The notes: generated from the sequence alone by a model not told the origin. A DNA stretch of 32,690 nt from Pyrolobus sp964613695 (GCA_964613695.1 CAZTIR010000010.1:1-32690); one strand, 5' to 3'. Shown: positions 13,331 to 21,320, counted from the stretch's first letter. Translations and numbers: made by a program.

Positions 13331-14140
13331 TTAGGGCTGGATATGCGTCTCTCTCGCAATCTGCCTCTTCACCCTCAAGCTTATCCACGGCGGCTCGGAT
13401 GGGATGTAGCGTAGCGCATGCTCCGCTATACTCCAGTCTGTGAAGGAGAGTAGACCCTGCGCCGTCAACCTCCCTATACTCTTGAGGGCTAGGTATGCTG
13501 CCAGGGTTCTCGAGGCCCCGGTTAGAGCCTGGTAGGCTGAGCGCAGGAGCTTGTACAGCATCTTGAGCTGCTCTGGCGTTGATATCCTGAGTATCGGGCG
13601 CCCCCTGTGCGTAGAAGCGGCGTTGGCTAAGAGTGCTGCTATGCGCCCCGCCATGACTACGGCTACGAGGCCTTTGCCCGTCTTCCTCACTATAGGCTCG
13701 CCTTTGGAGGCGGAGGAGAAGACTAGAGCCTCTAGAACCTGCGCGTCCGCTCCTCTCGCCTCCGGTATCTGTACGAGTGTTATACCCTCGCTGCTCCGCG
13801 AGGAGTAGACTAGGGTCACGCTCCTACCCAGGCCTATTGCCGCGAAGCTCTGGTTCAGCCACTCGCTTAGAAGCTGCGCCCTCCTCGCGTCGACCTCGCT
13901 CACGAGGTTGGATACCATCCTCGCGAGGTAGGCTATGCCGCTCGCCAGGAATCCGACTATGAGCGCTACTGTCAGGGCGGCTGGAGTGCCGGAGATGAAG
14001 TATAGAGCCGCGAGCGTGGCTAGGGCAGCCGCGACGCCTACGAGTATGTGCACTATTATACGCACCCGTGCTACTATTCTGCCATATCCTCCACCGTTTA
14101 GTGTTACTGTGGCCGCCTCCCCCGTAAACCAGGCCCCCAC
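13331..14140 (-). CDS. Membrane protein of unknown function, divergent from the large ATPase gene
   Basis: 269 residues, GTG start 14140, 18 bp from the divergent TTG of the 910-residue ATPase gene. Two adjacent transmembrane helices (about 28-50 and 53-73) are followed by a cytoplasmic-looking domain with a coiled-coil-prone linker (VSEVDARRAQLLSEWLNQSF), a strand region (VTLVYSSRSSEGITLVQIPE), and helical segments rich in Ala/Leu. No catalytic signature seen. The very short intergenic distance suggests a common control region with the ATPase, and the next gene leftward is coupled to it. Confidence 0.65.
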   Translation of the reverse strand: MGAWFTGEAATVTLNGGGYGRIVARVRIIVHILVGVAAALATLAALYFISGTPAALTVALIVGFLASGIAYLARMVSNLVSEVDARRAQLLSEWLNQSFAAIGLGRSVTLVYSSRSSEGITLVQIPEARGADAQVLEALVFSSASKGEPIVRKTGKGLVAVVMAGRIAALLANAASTHRGRPILRISTPEQLKMLYKLLRSAYQALTGASRTLAAYLALKSIGRLTAQGLLSFTDWSIAEHALRYIPSEPPWISLRVKRQIARETHIQP

Positions 14141-14158
14141 CCTAACCTAGGGAGTGGC

Positions 14159-16891
14159 TTGGGAGAGTGCCGCATCGAGCTACCATCCCTGCGCGGGGAG
14201 CCGGGAGGGGGGCTGGCGGCGGTAGCCCCTCCGTCGAGGAGGCCTGCGCTAGAGGCTCTCATGGACAGCGTGGAGGAGGTTGTAGTATCCCGTGAGCCCG
14301 TGGTGACTGTGATTGTGGGCGAGTGGGGTGAGGGCAAGACATGGGCCTGGAGGGCGTACGTGAGGCCCGCTCTACAGAAGCGTGGCTTCGAGTGCATCGA
14401 GGTTAGGGCTTCAACCCTCTACGAGGCTATGAGGAGAGCGTCGTGGATAACGTCTCCCGCGTGGCGCCTCGTCACAGCGGCTCTCGTGGCCTCGGGCCTC
14501 GTCGAGAACGTGCCCGGAGACTATAGGAGGGTTGTGGGGGAGCGGCTGGGCGGCAAAACAGTCGTGTTCATAGACGAGGTCGAGGACCTAGTCTACCACG
14601 GCGGCGCTCTCGACGAGTTCCTTGAGGCTCTACACGCTCTTCTTGACGGCGAGGCTGGGGCCCCACTAGTGCACGTCTATGCCTCGGTATCCCCAGCCGC
14701 GTATGCCAAGATGGTGACGTGGCCCTCCTGGAGGAGGCTTAGGAGGAGGATACGCGTCGTGGAGTTGAAGCCGGTGACGCGGGGCGAGGCTATAGAGGCT
14801 CTACGCGAGATGCTGTCAAAGAGCGCTGGTGGCCTGCCTCTAAGCGATCCGAGGCTCCTCAATGCCGTAGCCGAGGCCTCTAAGGGCAACCTGGGGGCCC
14901 TGGCAGCGTACGCGAGGAGGCTCCTCGCAGCATACTCCAGGCGGGGCTGTAAACCTCTCGCCCCGCAAGACGTGTTGAGGATTCTCTCCGAGCCCCTCTC
15001 GGCAGGCCTTCTAGACGCTGGTGTTGATGTAGAGAGGCTCGAGGGGGTTGCGGGGGGTCGTGAGGAGGCTCGCCAGGCTATCCTCCTGATGGTGCTGGGG
15101 GAGGATGAGGCCAAGGGCCTCGAGGATATCGTGGAGCGTGTGCCGGTGTGCGAGGCCAGGAGCCTAGATGATAGAGTGTTCGTGGGTCCGGGTGGCTCGC
15201 TAGTTGCGCTGGGCGGGGTTATGGAGGAGTATCTGAGGGAGGCTGGTGGTGTAGTCGAGGGCTCGTGTAGTGAGGGTGTTAGCCTCTACGCTGTGAAGCC
15301 GGAGGTTCTCGCAGTCGTCTACGGCGGGCATCCGAGTCTAGCATCTTTCATACGCGACGAGGCTCTGCGCAGGAGGGCTGTTAGAGAAGCCTACCGCGAC
15401 CCCGGTCTCGCGGCGCGCGGGCTAATAGCGGCTATGTGCACGGGCGTCCACTGCAAACGCTGTAGGCTCGTCGATGAGGGGGGCGTAGCGGAGGTTAACA
15501 TCGGGGGCCTCTGGGTTAGGGTGGTGGCCGCGCCGAGCTATACTCGCGCTGCGCCACTAGTCTCTAGCGTGAAGCCCCACGTGGTCCTCGTGCTGGGCGG
15601 TTCTGTCTCAGAGCCCGGCCTCTACCCGAGGGTTGTGAGCCTAAGCCTAGACCCCATATCCCAGATTCAACTCGCGGCTCTAGGCTCGGTTGTGGGCGGC
15701 GAGTGTAGAGCAGAGGGGGTTGACGCGGAGAGGGTTAACGTGCTATGGGCTCTGGTGGACTCGCGGTACCATATACTCGACGAGGTTCTCGAGGCGCTTA
15801 GGAGGAGCCCGCCGCTCGTAGTGCCGTGGGTTGCTACACCATCGGGCCGGGATAGGGTGCTAGCAGTCCTAAGGCTGCTCGCGTTGAGGGGGCGCGCCAG
15901 GCCCGTTGAGCTCTCGCAGATAGGCTCGCGTCTCGGGATCTCCGTCGGCGAGGGGGAGGCGGCTACCATACTCCAGGCTCTATCGAGGCACGGTATAGTC
16001 GAGAAGCGTGGAGACGTGTTCACAGTCACACTCTCTCCCGTAGAGGAGGCGGTGACGGCTGTGCTGGAGGCCCTCGGGGGGAGGTGCCGTGTCTCGGAGC
16101 TCGCGGAGAGGCTGGTCGAGGAGAGGCCCGGCGCGCTGGTATTCTGGCTCCGCGTGTTGAACGTGAAAGGCTACGTGGACGCGCCTAAGAGGATAACGGG
16201 GCGCTCGGCGATTAGGGTTATGCCCCTGGAGGAGCTGCGCTCGAGGGCGTTGGCGCTGCTCGAGAGGCTGCCGGACGAGTTTAGGGAGGAGCCGCGGTGC
16301 GATACAGAGGCCTGCGAGAGGGCGTGGCTCTCGGCTATACAGTGGCTTGTAGAGATCCTAGCCAGGCGTGAGACGGTAGAGAAGCGTGAACACTCTCCGA
16401 CCGGGCAGGAGCACGGCCCGGCTTCCCCACACCTGCAGCTCCTCGCGGCCAAGCAGGGGCAATCGGCTCCGGCCGTGGATGTAATGGAGTCTAGGAGTGG
16501 TGGGGGTGGCGGGGCGGCGCTTAGGCTGCTTGAGAAGCGTCTATGGGAGGCCGTCCGCCTGGCCCCACTCGCGGCGCTCGAGGGGCGTATAGAGGAGCTG
16601 GCTAGCGTGGTGGCTCACGCGAAGCAACTGGCTAGGAGGGGGCGCGTCGAAGACTCTCTAATGGAGCTCAACGATACTATAGCTGTGGTCTCAAGGCCCC
16701 CGGACACGAGCCTAATCATGGCGGCCCGCAACCTAGACCCGAGTATAGTAGAGGTGCTCGAGATGATAGAGGATAGTGGTGTTGTTAGGAGGGTGCTCGA
16801 GAAGATTGTTGCAAAGAGGGCTGGTGAGCTGCTGCAATCGGCGCTGGAGAGGGTGGAGGCGAAACTCATCCGCTCAGCACGCCTAGCATGA
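14159..16891 (+). CDS. Large P-loop ATPase with winged-helix segments, unknown system
   Basis: 910 residues, TTG start 14159 (upstream of any usable ATG). Walker A GEWGEGKT at 54-61 and Walker B VVFIDEVEDL with D139/E140, then a sensor-like VHVYASVSP (171-179) and an Arg cluster WRRLRRRIRVVELKP near 189-203, as in AAA+/STAND-type ATPases related to Orc1/Cdc6 and to ATPases of defence systems. Downstream comes a ~250-residue region of unknown fold including CTGVHCKRC (near 421-429) and an alpha/beta segment (HVVLVLGGSVSEPGLYPRVV); then two winged-helix-like segments (about 575-630 and 635-690); then a linker and a helical C-terminus (about 780-905). It may act on DNA or on a protein assembly. 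Convergent with the HAD gene (26-bp overlap). Confidence 0.75.
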   Translation: MGECRIELPSLRGEPGGGLAAVAPPSRRPALEALMDSVEEVVVSREPVVTVIVGEWGEGKTWAWRAYVRPALQKRGFECIEVRASTLYEAMRRASWITSPAWRLVTAALVASGLVENVPGDYRRVVGERLGGKTVVFIDEVEDLVYHGGALDEFLEALHALLDGEAGAPLVHVYASVSPAAYAKMVTWPSWRRLRRRIRVVELKPVTRGEAIEALREMLSKSAGGLPLSDPRLLNAVAEASKGNLGALAAYARRLLAAYSRRGCKPLAPQDVLRILSEPLSAGLLDAGVDVERLEGVAGGREEARQAILLMVLGEDEAKGLEDIVERVPVCEARSLDDRVFVGPGGSLVALGGVMEEYLREAGGVVEGSCSEGVSLYAVKPEVLAVVYGGHPSLASFIRDEALRRRAVREAYRDPGLAARGLIAAMCTGVHCKRCRLVDEGGVAEVNIGGLWVRVVAAPSYTRAAPLVSSVKPHVVLVLGGSVSEPGLYPRVVSLSLDPISQIQLAALGSVVGGECRAEGVDAERVNVLWALVDSRYHILDEVLEALRRSPPLVVPWVATPSGRDRVLAVLRLLALRGRARPVELSQIGSRLGISVGEGEAATILQALSRHGIVEKRGDVFTVTLSPVEEAVTAVLEALGGRCRVSELAERLVEERPGALVFWLRVLNVKGYVDAPKRITGRSAIRVMPLEELRSRALALLERLPDEFREEPRCDTEACERAWLSAIQWLVEILARRETVEKREHSPTGQEHGPASPHLQLLAAKQGQSAPAVDVMESRSGGGGGAALRLLEKRLWEAVRLAPLAALEGRIEELASVVAHAKQLARRGRVEDSLMELNDTIAVVSRPPDTSLIMAARNLDPSIVEVLEMIEDSGVVRRVLEKIVAKRAGELLQSALERVEAKLIRSARLA

Positions 16892-17522
16892 TCTCTGCGG
16901 CTTCCAGAGGATCTCTCGCTATCCTGCCCCCTGCGGCCCTCACAACTACATCGTCGAGCGGGTTCACAGCAACCCCGCAGCCGGCTAGCCGCATCATAGG
17001 AGCATCTAGCCTGGTGTCGCCGGCCACGCAGGCCCTTGCTGCGCCAGTCTCGCGCATAAACCTTAGGAGCCAGCGGTGCTTAGCATCAGCCTCCACGAGC
17101 GGCACCCCACCGGGCAGGAGGCGGCCCTCCTTATCGAAGAGTAGGCGCGGCGACACCCAGAGCCTTATACCCAGCTTTCCCGCCACCCTCTCCGCCACCA
17201 GGTCCAGCCCACCACTGATTATGGCCACTTCAAAGCCCCTGCTCCTTAGCAACGCTACGGCATCGTAGGCCTCTCCGCGGGGCTCCGCAGCGTCGCCCAG
17301 AATCTCTAAGAGGCGGTGTTTTGTTAGACCCGGCTCCGACTCTAGCCACAGGGTCGTATCCGCCAGCATCCAGTCCATGTATGATATCCTGCCCTCCCAG
17401 TAGAGCCTCGCGTATAGCTGAGCATGCTCCTTGGTGCCCAGGGCCTGGTGGACTATGCTCCAGCTGCTACGGGGCTCAACAAGCACGCCGTCCATGTCAA
17501 ACACTATAAGGGTTTTGGGCAA
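16866..17522 (-). CDS. HAD-superfamily phosphatase (phosphoserine-phosphatase-like)
   Basis: 218 residues, TTG start 17522. HAD motif I is VFDMDGVL (nucleophile D9, acid D11), motif II is IISGGLD (Ser near 101), motif III a Lys in ADAKHRWLL, and motif IV AGDTRLDAPM. The order and the small helical cap after motif I place it near SerB-type phosphatases, but the substrate is uncertain. A weak TATA-like CTAAACC on the minus strand near 17547 would give a leaderless message and lies within the sRNA candidate transcribed the other way. Its 3' end overlaps the ATPase gene by 26 bp. Confidence 0.82.
   Translation of the reverse strand: MPKTLIVFDMDGVLVEPRSSWSIVHQALGTKEHAQLYARLYWEGRISYMDWMLADTTLWLESEPGLTKHRLLEILGDAAEPRGEAYDAVALLRSRGFEVAIISGGLDLVAERVAGKLGIRLWVSPRLLFDKEGRLLPGGVPLVEADAKHRWLLRFMRETGAARACVAGDTRLDAPMMRLAGCGVAVNPLDDVVVRAAGGRIARDPLEAAEIMLGVLSG
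17505..17510 (+). promoter_or_regulatory. TATA box for the 17534 sRNA candidate
   Basis: TATAAG, inside the beginning of the oppositely oriented HAD gene. Its centre (17507) predicts initiation at about 17533, one base before box C of the sRNA candidate. No rightward protein gene follows nearby, so this spacing is best explained by the sRNA. Confidence 0.5.
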
Positions 17523-17533
17523 CCCTGTACACC

Positions 17534-17593
17534 GGGATGACCGGTTTAGCCTACGCTGAATAAACGGTGATGAGGGGCTTTCCAGGGACCCGA
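17534..17593 (+). ncRNA. Candidate C/D-box sRNA
   Basis: Box C GGGATGA (17534-17540, one mismatch to RUGAUGA), guide of 15 nt, box D' CTGA (17556-17559, perfect), spacer of 7 nt, box C' GTGATGA (17567-17573, perfect), guide of 16 nt, and box D CCGA (17590-17593, one mismatch). The total of 60 nt fits archaeal 2'-O-methylation guides. A TATAAG 26 nt ahead of box C supports an own promoter. Guides: CCGGTTTAGCCTACG before D' and GGGGCTTTCCAGGGAC before D; rRNA targets could not be checked by eye. Confidence 0.6.
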
Positions 17594-17618
17594 GGCCTAT
17601 CCGCTAAAACGCGTGGGG

Positions 17619-18137
17619 CTAGATTGTTAGCCTCCTACGCCTCCTCCTCGCCGGGTTGCTGATGCGCCTGGTCGTCTCGAGCTCTATCTGGGCGTCTATG
17701 GCGTTTGCCTTCGGCCAGTACTCCTCGAGAGCCTCCTTGAGCTTCTCGAGGAGCGCCTTGTCGTAGCCGAACTTTGTTAGGAACTCGCGGCCCTCGTTGG
17801 TAATCCTCAGCTTCTTCGTCGGCGCTGTCTCGAGGAGGCCTAGGTAGAGGAGGGCGACCAGGTCCTCGTGAAGCTCCCTGCTGTACGGCACGTTCCCCAG
17901 TAGGAAGAAGTTGTAGCCCATGTCTATGCCCTTCTCGCTCTTAAACCAGTAGAGGAGGTAGTTGAGGGTCTTCTCGTAGATACCGCCCTTAGCCGTTATA
18001 AGATCCATTAGCGCGAGGAGGTTCTTCTTCCTCTCATCGTTCTTAACCTGGTCTATCGTCACCACGGGCCTCGTTATAATCACGAGCTCCTTCTTAGTGC
18101 CGCTAACTGGCTCCCTCTTCTTCCTACCAGTCCCCAA
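17619..18137 (-). CDS. Basic winged-helix-like protein of unknown function
   Basis: About 172 residues from TTG 18137; the frame stays open to ATG 18167, but the TATA element at 18176-18184 predicts a transcript beginning near 18154, so the downstream TTG is preferred (18083 GTG after AAGGAG is another option). The central part looks like a winged helix: NLLALMDLITAKGGIYEKTL, then SRELHEDLVALLYLGLLET and KKLRITNEGREFLTKFGYD. The C-terminus is strongly basic (six consecutive Arg). Nucleic-acid binding is likely. It sits between two sRNA candidates on the opposite strand. I do not recognise a named family. Confidence 0.7.
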   Translation of the reverse strand: MGTGRKKREPVSGTKKELVIITRPVVTIDQVKNDERKKNLLALMDLITAKGGIYEKTLNYLLYWFKSEKGIDMGYNFFLLGNVPYSRELHEDLVALLYLGLLETAPTKKLRITNEGREFLTKFGYDKALLEKLKEALEEYWPKANAIDAQIELETTRRISNPARRRRRRLTI

Positions 18138-18175
18138 AGCCCCGGAGCCCCATGGATGCACGCGCATGAAGCCTC

Positions 18176-18184
18176 GTATAATAG
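18176..18184. promoter_or_regulatory. Bidirectional TATA element (sRNA right, winged-helix gene left)
   Basis: GTATAATAG, centred 18180. Rightward it predicts initiation at ~18206, 3 nt before box C of the 18209 sRNA candidate. Leftward it predicts ~18154, 17 nt before the TTG chosen for the winged-helix gene. One near-symmetric TATA appears to serve both. Confidence 0.5.
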
Positions 18185-18208
18185 CCTCGCTTTACACCCG
18201 TACACCCG

Positions 18209-18266
18209 GTGATGAGGGTAGTCCGGTCGAATGACCAGCTGGGATGATTAAGCCGGACCCTACTGA
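18209..18266 (+). ncRNA. Candidate C/D-box sRNA upstream of queC
   Basis: Box C GTGATGA (18209-18215, perfect), 15-nt guide, D'-like ATGA (18231-18234, one mismatch), 6-nt spacer, C' GGGATGA (18241-18247, one mismatch), 15-nt guide, box D CTGA (18263-18266, perfect). Total length is 58 nt. The TATA element at 18176-18184 lies at the right distance for initiation just before box C. Guides: GGGTAGTCCGGTCGA and TTAAGCCGGACCCTA. It ends 29 nt before the queC start, so queC may be transcribed through it. Confidence 0.6.
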
Positions 18267-18295
18267 CCCTAGCATGGTGGAGTAGTACGAGGCGG

Positions 18296-19141
18296 GTGGT
18301 GCTCCTAGCCCTCGTCTCTGGCGGCGTCGATAGCACGACCGCCGCCTTGCACGCGAAGAGCGAGTACTGCCTAGAGGGCGTCGAGTGCCACCCCTACGCC
18401 CTCACCATAGTGTATGGCCAGAGGCATGTGAGGGAGATCGAGGCGGCTAGGAGGTTTGCCGAGCGGTATGGCTTCAGGCACATAGTCCTCGAGATAACCC
18501 CGTTGAGCGCCTCCAGGATTATAGGCAGGGGTGTATCGGCGCTAACAGATACCGATGTGGAGGTCCCCGAGAGCCTGGAGCCTGGTAAGGTTCCGCAGAC
18601 CTACGTGCCTCAGCGCAACCTAGTCCTCTTATCCTACGCGGCCTCCGTGCTAGAGATGCTGATGGTGCACCACGACGCAGACTATGGCGTTATCAGTGTG
18701 GGGTTCCACCGTAGCGACTGGTCTCGAGACGAGCCCGTCTATCCCGACACTCGTAGAGAGTTTGTAGACGCTTTCGAGCTCGCCGCTAACCTCGGCAGCG
18801 GGAGGGTGTTCGAGGGTAGGAGCGTGGTCCGTGTACACGCGCCCTTCGTGGATAAGCCGAAGTGGAGTATCATAGAGTGGGGCGTGAAGCACGGGATGGA
18901 TTACTCTATAACGTGGAGCTGTTACCGTGGAGGTGAGAGGCCTTGCGGTAGATGCCCTGCTTGCAAGGCCAGGCTACGGGCCTTCATGGCGGCTGGTGTT
19001 GAGGACCCGCTCACGCCCCTCTACGAGACCCTCCCGGAGTGGTACGCGGAGTGGGTTAAGGCTAGGAGCGAGTGCAGGAGGGGTAATGTAGAGGCTTGTA
19101 GGAGGGCCGAGGAGTTAACCAGGGAGGCCCGCAGGGTCTGA
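18296..19141 (+). CDS. queC: 7-cyano-7-deazaguanine synthase QueC
   Basis: 281 residues, GTG start after GAGGCGGGTG. Converts 7-carboxy-7-deazaguanine to preQ0, the base that archaeal tRNA-guanine transglycosylase inserts at position 15 of tRNA on the way to archaeosine. ATP-PPi loop SGGVDST at 8-14; VPQRNLVLLSYAAS near 100; VGFHRSDWSRDEPVYPDTR near 127, the usual substrate segment; and the zinc site with four cysteines in WSCYRGGERPCGRCPACKAR (about 205-224). The ~45-residue Cys-containing C-terminal extension after the zinc site is longer than in bacterial enzymes. A SixA-like gene follows after 15 bp. Confidence 0.92.
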   Translation: MVLLALVSGGVDSTTAALHAKSEYCLEGVECHPYALTIVYGQRHVREIEAARRFAERYGFRHIVLEITPLSASRIIGRGVSALTDTDVEVPESLEPGKVPQTYVPQRNLVLLSYAASVLEMLMVHHDADYGVISVGFHRSDWSRDEPVYPDTRREFVDAFELAANLGSGRVFEGRSVVRVHAPFVDKPKWSIIEWGVKHGMDYSITWSCYRGGERPCGRCPACKARLRAFMAAGVEDPLTPLYETLPEWYAEWVKARSECRRGNVEACRRAEELTREARRV

Positions 19142-19156
19142 GAGAGGGGCCGGGTC

Positions 19157-19624
19157 ATGGTCCTGGTCATCTTCTTCCGGCATGGCAGGGCCGTGTCTAA
19201 GGAGGAGGCTGGGAGCGATGAGAACCGCTGGCTAACGCCCCGCGGCCGCTGCGAGGTAGAGGCGGTTGCGCGGCTGCTACCGGTGAAGCCCCTCGTCGTA
19301 TACACTAGCCCCTTGAGGAGGGCGAGGGAGACTGCTAGCATAATCTCTTCGATCCACGGCTCAGAGGTTAGGGTCCTTGAGCGTCTCGCGCCGGGCGCGG
19401 ATCTAGGCGTGCTGAAGGAGGTGGAGCTGGTGGATGGAGTGGTGCTTGTTGGCCACAACCCCGACCTAGAGGAGATGGTAGAGGCGTTGACGGGGGGCAG
19501 GGTCAAGCTCTCTGCTGGAGCGGCGGCGGGGGTTGATGTGGACGAGAGTCTCGCCAGCGGAACCCTGGTATTCCTGGTGCCCCCTGCCGTGGCGACACGG
19601 GTGCACCCCTGTGAAGAGGCATAG
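19157..19624 (+). CDS. Histidine phosphatase family protein (SixA-like)
   Basis: 155 residues, start ATG 19157. Catalytic RHG motif at residues 8-10 (FFRHGRA), LTPRGRCEVEAVARLL near 27, second conserved Arg in YTSPLRRARETASI near 49-62, and second His in VLVGHNPDLEEMVEALTGG near 95. This order and the short length match SixA, which removes phosphate from phosphohistidine in bacterial phosphorelays; crenarchaea lack classical phosphorelays, so the target here is unknown. It follows queC by 15 bp and overlaps the next small membrane gene by 14 nt. Confidence 0.85.
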   Translation: MVLVIFFRHGRAVSKEEAGSDENRWLTPRGRCEVEAVARLLPVKPLVVYTSPLRRARETASIISSIHGSEVRVLERLAPGADLGVLKEVELVDGVVLVGHNPDLEEMVEALTGGRVKLSAGAAAGVDVDESLASGTLVFLVPPAVATRVHPCEEA

Positions 19625-19793
19625 CTTTACGCTCTGCTATACCCTAGCCCTCCTGGGCTTCCTGGCTACGCTCCTCTCGCCTCTCATTGGGCTCGCAGCC
19701 TACCCCCTTGGCGTTGTTACTGGTTTTCTCGGCGTTGGCCTCTGTTATGCAAGAGCGAGGAGATTATGGCTCTCGCTTCGCCACGCTCGATGA
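19611..19793 (+). CDS. Small two-helix membrane protein
   Basis: About 60 residues from GTG 19611, which lies within the end of the SixA-like gene (14-nt overlap, suggesting coupling). Two hydrophobic helices (LCYTLALLGFLATLLSPLIG; AYPLGVVTGFLGVGLCYA) separated by a short turn, and a basic tail ARARRLWLSLRHAR that should stay cytoplasmic. It overlaps the 3' end of the convergent gene by 77 bp, which lowers confidence, but the helix pattern is not what a shadow frame normally gives. Function unknown. Confidence 0.5.
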   Translation: MKRHSFTLCYTLALLGFLATLLSPLIGLAAYPLGVVTGFLGVGLCYARARRLWLSLRHAR

Positions 19794-20529
19794 AGACGTT
19801 CTCCCATAGGAGTATTGCTGTGGTGAACCACTCGGAGAGTATGCACGGAGTCTCTTCCGTCAACTCGTCCCAGCCCACATGTATAGTCTTCTCGGGGGGA
19901 GCCGCGTCGCCCAGGACGCCGGCGTCGATAACCACGTCCACGCTGCCCACGTAGTACCTTGCGGTGTCGAGAGACACTATGTCGATGTCTATGCCGTAGA
20001 CGGGGCTAAGACCTATGACATCCGTATCCACCTTCTTCCCGGTCACGTGCACCCTCTTGTACCCGGCTCGCGCGAGAGCCGCCGCCAGGAGCTTGACCTG
20101 CCACCGCCACCTGACGGCGACGAGAGCCTCATAGCCGCGTGGTATGCACGAGGCGAGCGCGCGGGGGTAGAGGAGGTGGCACTTGAGCAACCCCTGCTCG
20201 ACGACAATAGTGTCTATAGCCTCTAGTCTAGTCGAGTCCTCGTCCTTAGTGTCGCAGTGCTCCATCAACAATATCCCGAGGGGATGGCTTGCAACCAGCA
20301 CGCCCCTGGCAACACCACGGGCGCATGAGGCTATCGTACCGACCTCCTCGTAGCCGGGCGTCCTGACCAGGACGACGCCGTCAACGTCCCTGCTGGCGAG
20401 GAGGGCGCAGAGAGCCTGCTGCATGAAGGCCACTGTCTGCGACCGCGTCTCGGATAGGAGCAGGTAGAGGCGGGTTAAGGGCGTGCAGCACCTGCACCCG
20501 CTTATATCCCCGTGGTCCTCGCGTCTCAT
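19717..20529 (-). CDS. Unknown alpha/beta protein, third gene of HIT-SDR operon
   Basis: 270 residues, start ATG 20529, 2 bp after the SDR stop. The N-terminus has a cysteine cluster (ISGCRCCTPL, residues 9-18) followed by a helical segment. The middle and C-terminal parts alternate strand and helix in a Rossmann-like way (DVDGVVLVRTPGYEEVG; VKLLAAALARAGYKRVHVTG; VVIDAGVLGDAAPP), and there are further cysteines near 68, 91, 116 and 130. It could be a remote dehydrogenase-like protein or a radical/Fe-S enzyme, but no known motif is complete. Shares an operon with SDR and HIT genes. Confidence 0.65.
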   Translation of the reverse strand: MRREDHGDISGCRCCTPLTRLYLLLSETRSQTVAFMQQALCALLASRDVDGVVLVRTPGYEEVGTIASCARGVARGVLVASHPLGILLMEHCDTKDEDSTRLEAIDTIVVEQGLLKCHLLYPRALASCIPRGYEALVAVRWRWQVKLLAAALARAGYKRVHVTGKKVDTDVIGLSPVYGIDIDIVSLDTARYYVGSVDVVIDAGVLGDAAPPEKTIHVGWDELTEETPCILSEWFTTAILLWENVFIERGEARAIISSLLHNRGQRRENQ

Positions 20530-20531
20530 AA

Positions 20532-21320
20532 CTAGAACACGCTCCTCAACAACCCTCCGTCGACGGGAACCATAGCCCCGTTAACGTAGCTGGCCGCGGG
20601 GGATGCGAGAAACGCGACAACCCTAGCTATCTCATCAGGCTCAGCCATTCTACCCAGGGGCACGTCCCTAACCATCTCCCCGATAACCTCCTCTACGCTG
20701 CGTCCCTCCTCCCTAGCCCTCCTCTCCGCTATCTCGACAACCCTCTCGGTGCGCGTTAGGCCAGGGAGGATTCCATTAACGCGTATACCCCTGGGGGCGA
20801 GCTCCCTCGCAAGGCTGCGCACGAGACCCGCTAGCGAGATCCTGACTACGTTAGAGAGTATGAGGTCTGGGATGGGCTCGCGTATAGCGACGGAAGCCAC
20901 GTAGACTATGGCAGGGTCGCGCCCCTTCTCAAGGTATGGTAGCGCGTAGTGCGTGACCCACACGGCGCTTAGGAGGAGTAGTCGTGTCGCATACTCCCAG
21001 TCTTCGAGGCTCACGCTCATAAAGCCGCCGGGCCGCGGCCCACCAGTGTTGTACACGAGGATGTCTAGACCACCGAGCCTCTCGACCGCATCCCTCACTA
21101 GACGCTCTACATCCTCGCGTCGGGTGATATCGGCGGGCGAGCCGTAGGCCTCTACCCCAAGCTCTCTAAGCCTCTCGACGGCCTTCTCGACGCGCTCGGG
21201 GCTCCTCGAGCAGATGTATACCCTTGCGCCCTCGAGGCCCAGTCTACGCGCTATAGCGAATCCGATACCCCTGCTCGAGGCTGTGACCAGCGCCCTCTTG
21301 CCCCGGAGTCCCAGGTTCAA
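20532..21320 (-). CDS. Short-chain dehydrogenase/reductase with altered catalytic residues
   Basis: 262 residues, start ATG 21320 overlapping the HIT stop by 4 nt. Rossmann fold: cofactor loop TASSRGIG (13-20), YNTGG (90-94) in place of NNAG, catalytic Ser S143 (VASVA), and the C-terminal VNGAMVPVDGGL. Thirteen residues after S143, where YxxxK should be, the sequence is S156-NVV-R160 (LSNVVR), so both catalytic Tyr and Lys are replaced. This is a known divergent subgroup annotated as 3-oxoacyl-ACP-reductase-like, in which the usual reductase chemistry is doubtful. The substrate is unknown. Annotated family secure, activity not. Confidence 0.87.
   Translation of the reverse strand: MNLGLRGKRALVTASSRGIGFAIARRLGLEGARVYICSRSPERVEKAVERLRELGVEAYGSPADITRREDVERLVRDAVERLGGLDILVYNTGGPRPGGFMSVSLEDWEYATRLLLLSAVWVTHYALPYLEKGRDPAIVYVASVAIREPIPDLILSNVVRISLAGLVRSLARELAPRGIRVNGILPGLTRTERVVEIAERRAREEGRSVEEVIGEMVRDVPLGRMAEPDEIARVVAFLASPAASYVNGAMVPVDGGLLRSVF

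Noticed and set aside
18248..18262. Similarity of the 18209 sRNA's second guide to the sense strand of the archaeal 16S rRNA 5' region (GCCGGACCC)
   Set aside because: A guide has to be complementary, not identical, to its target, so this short resemblance is taken as chance.
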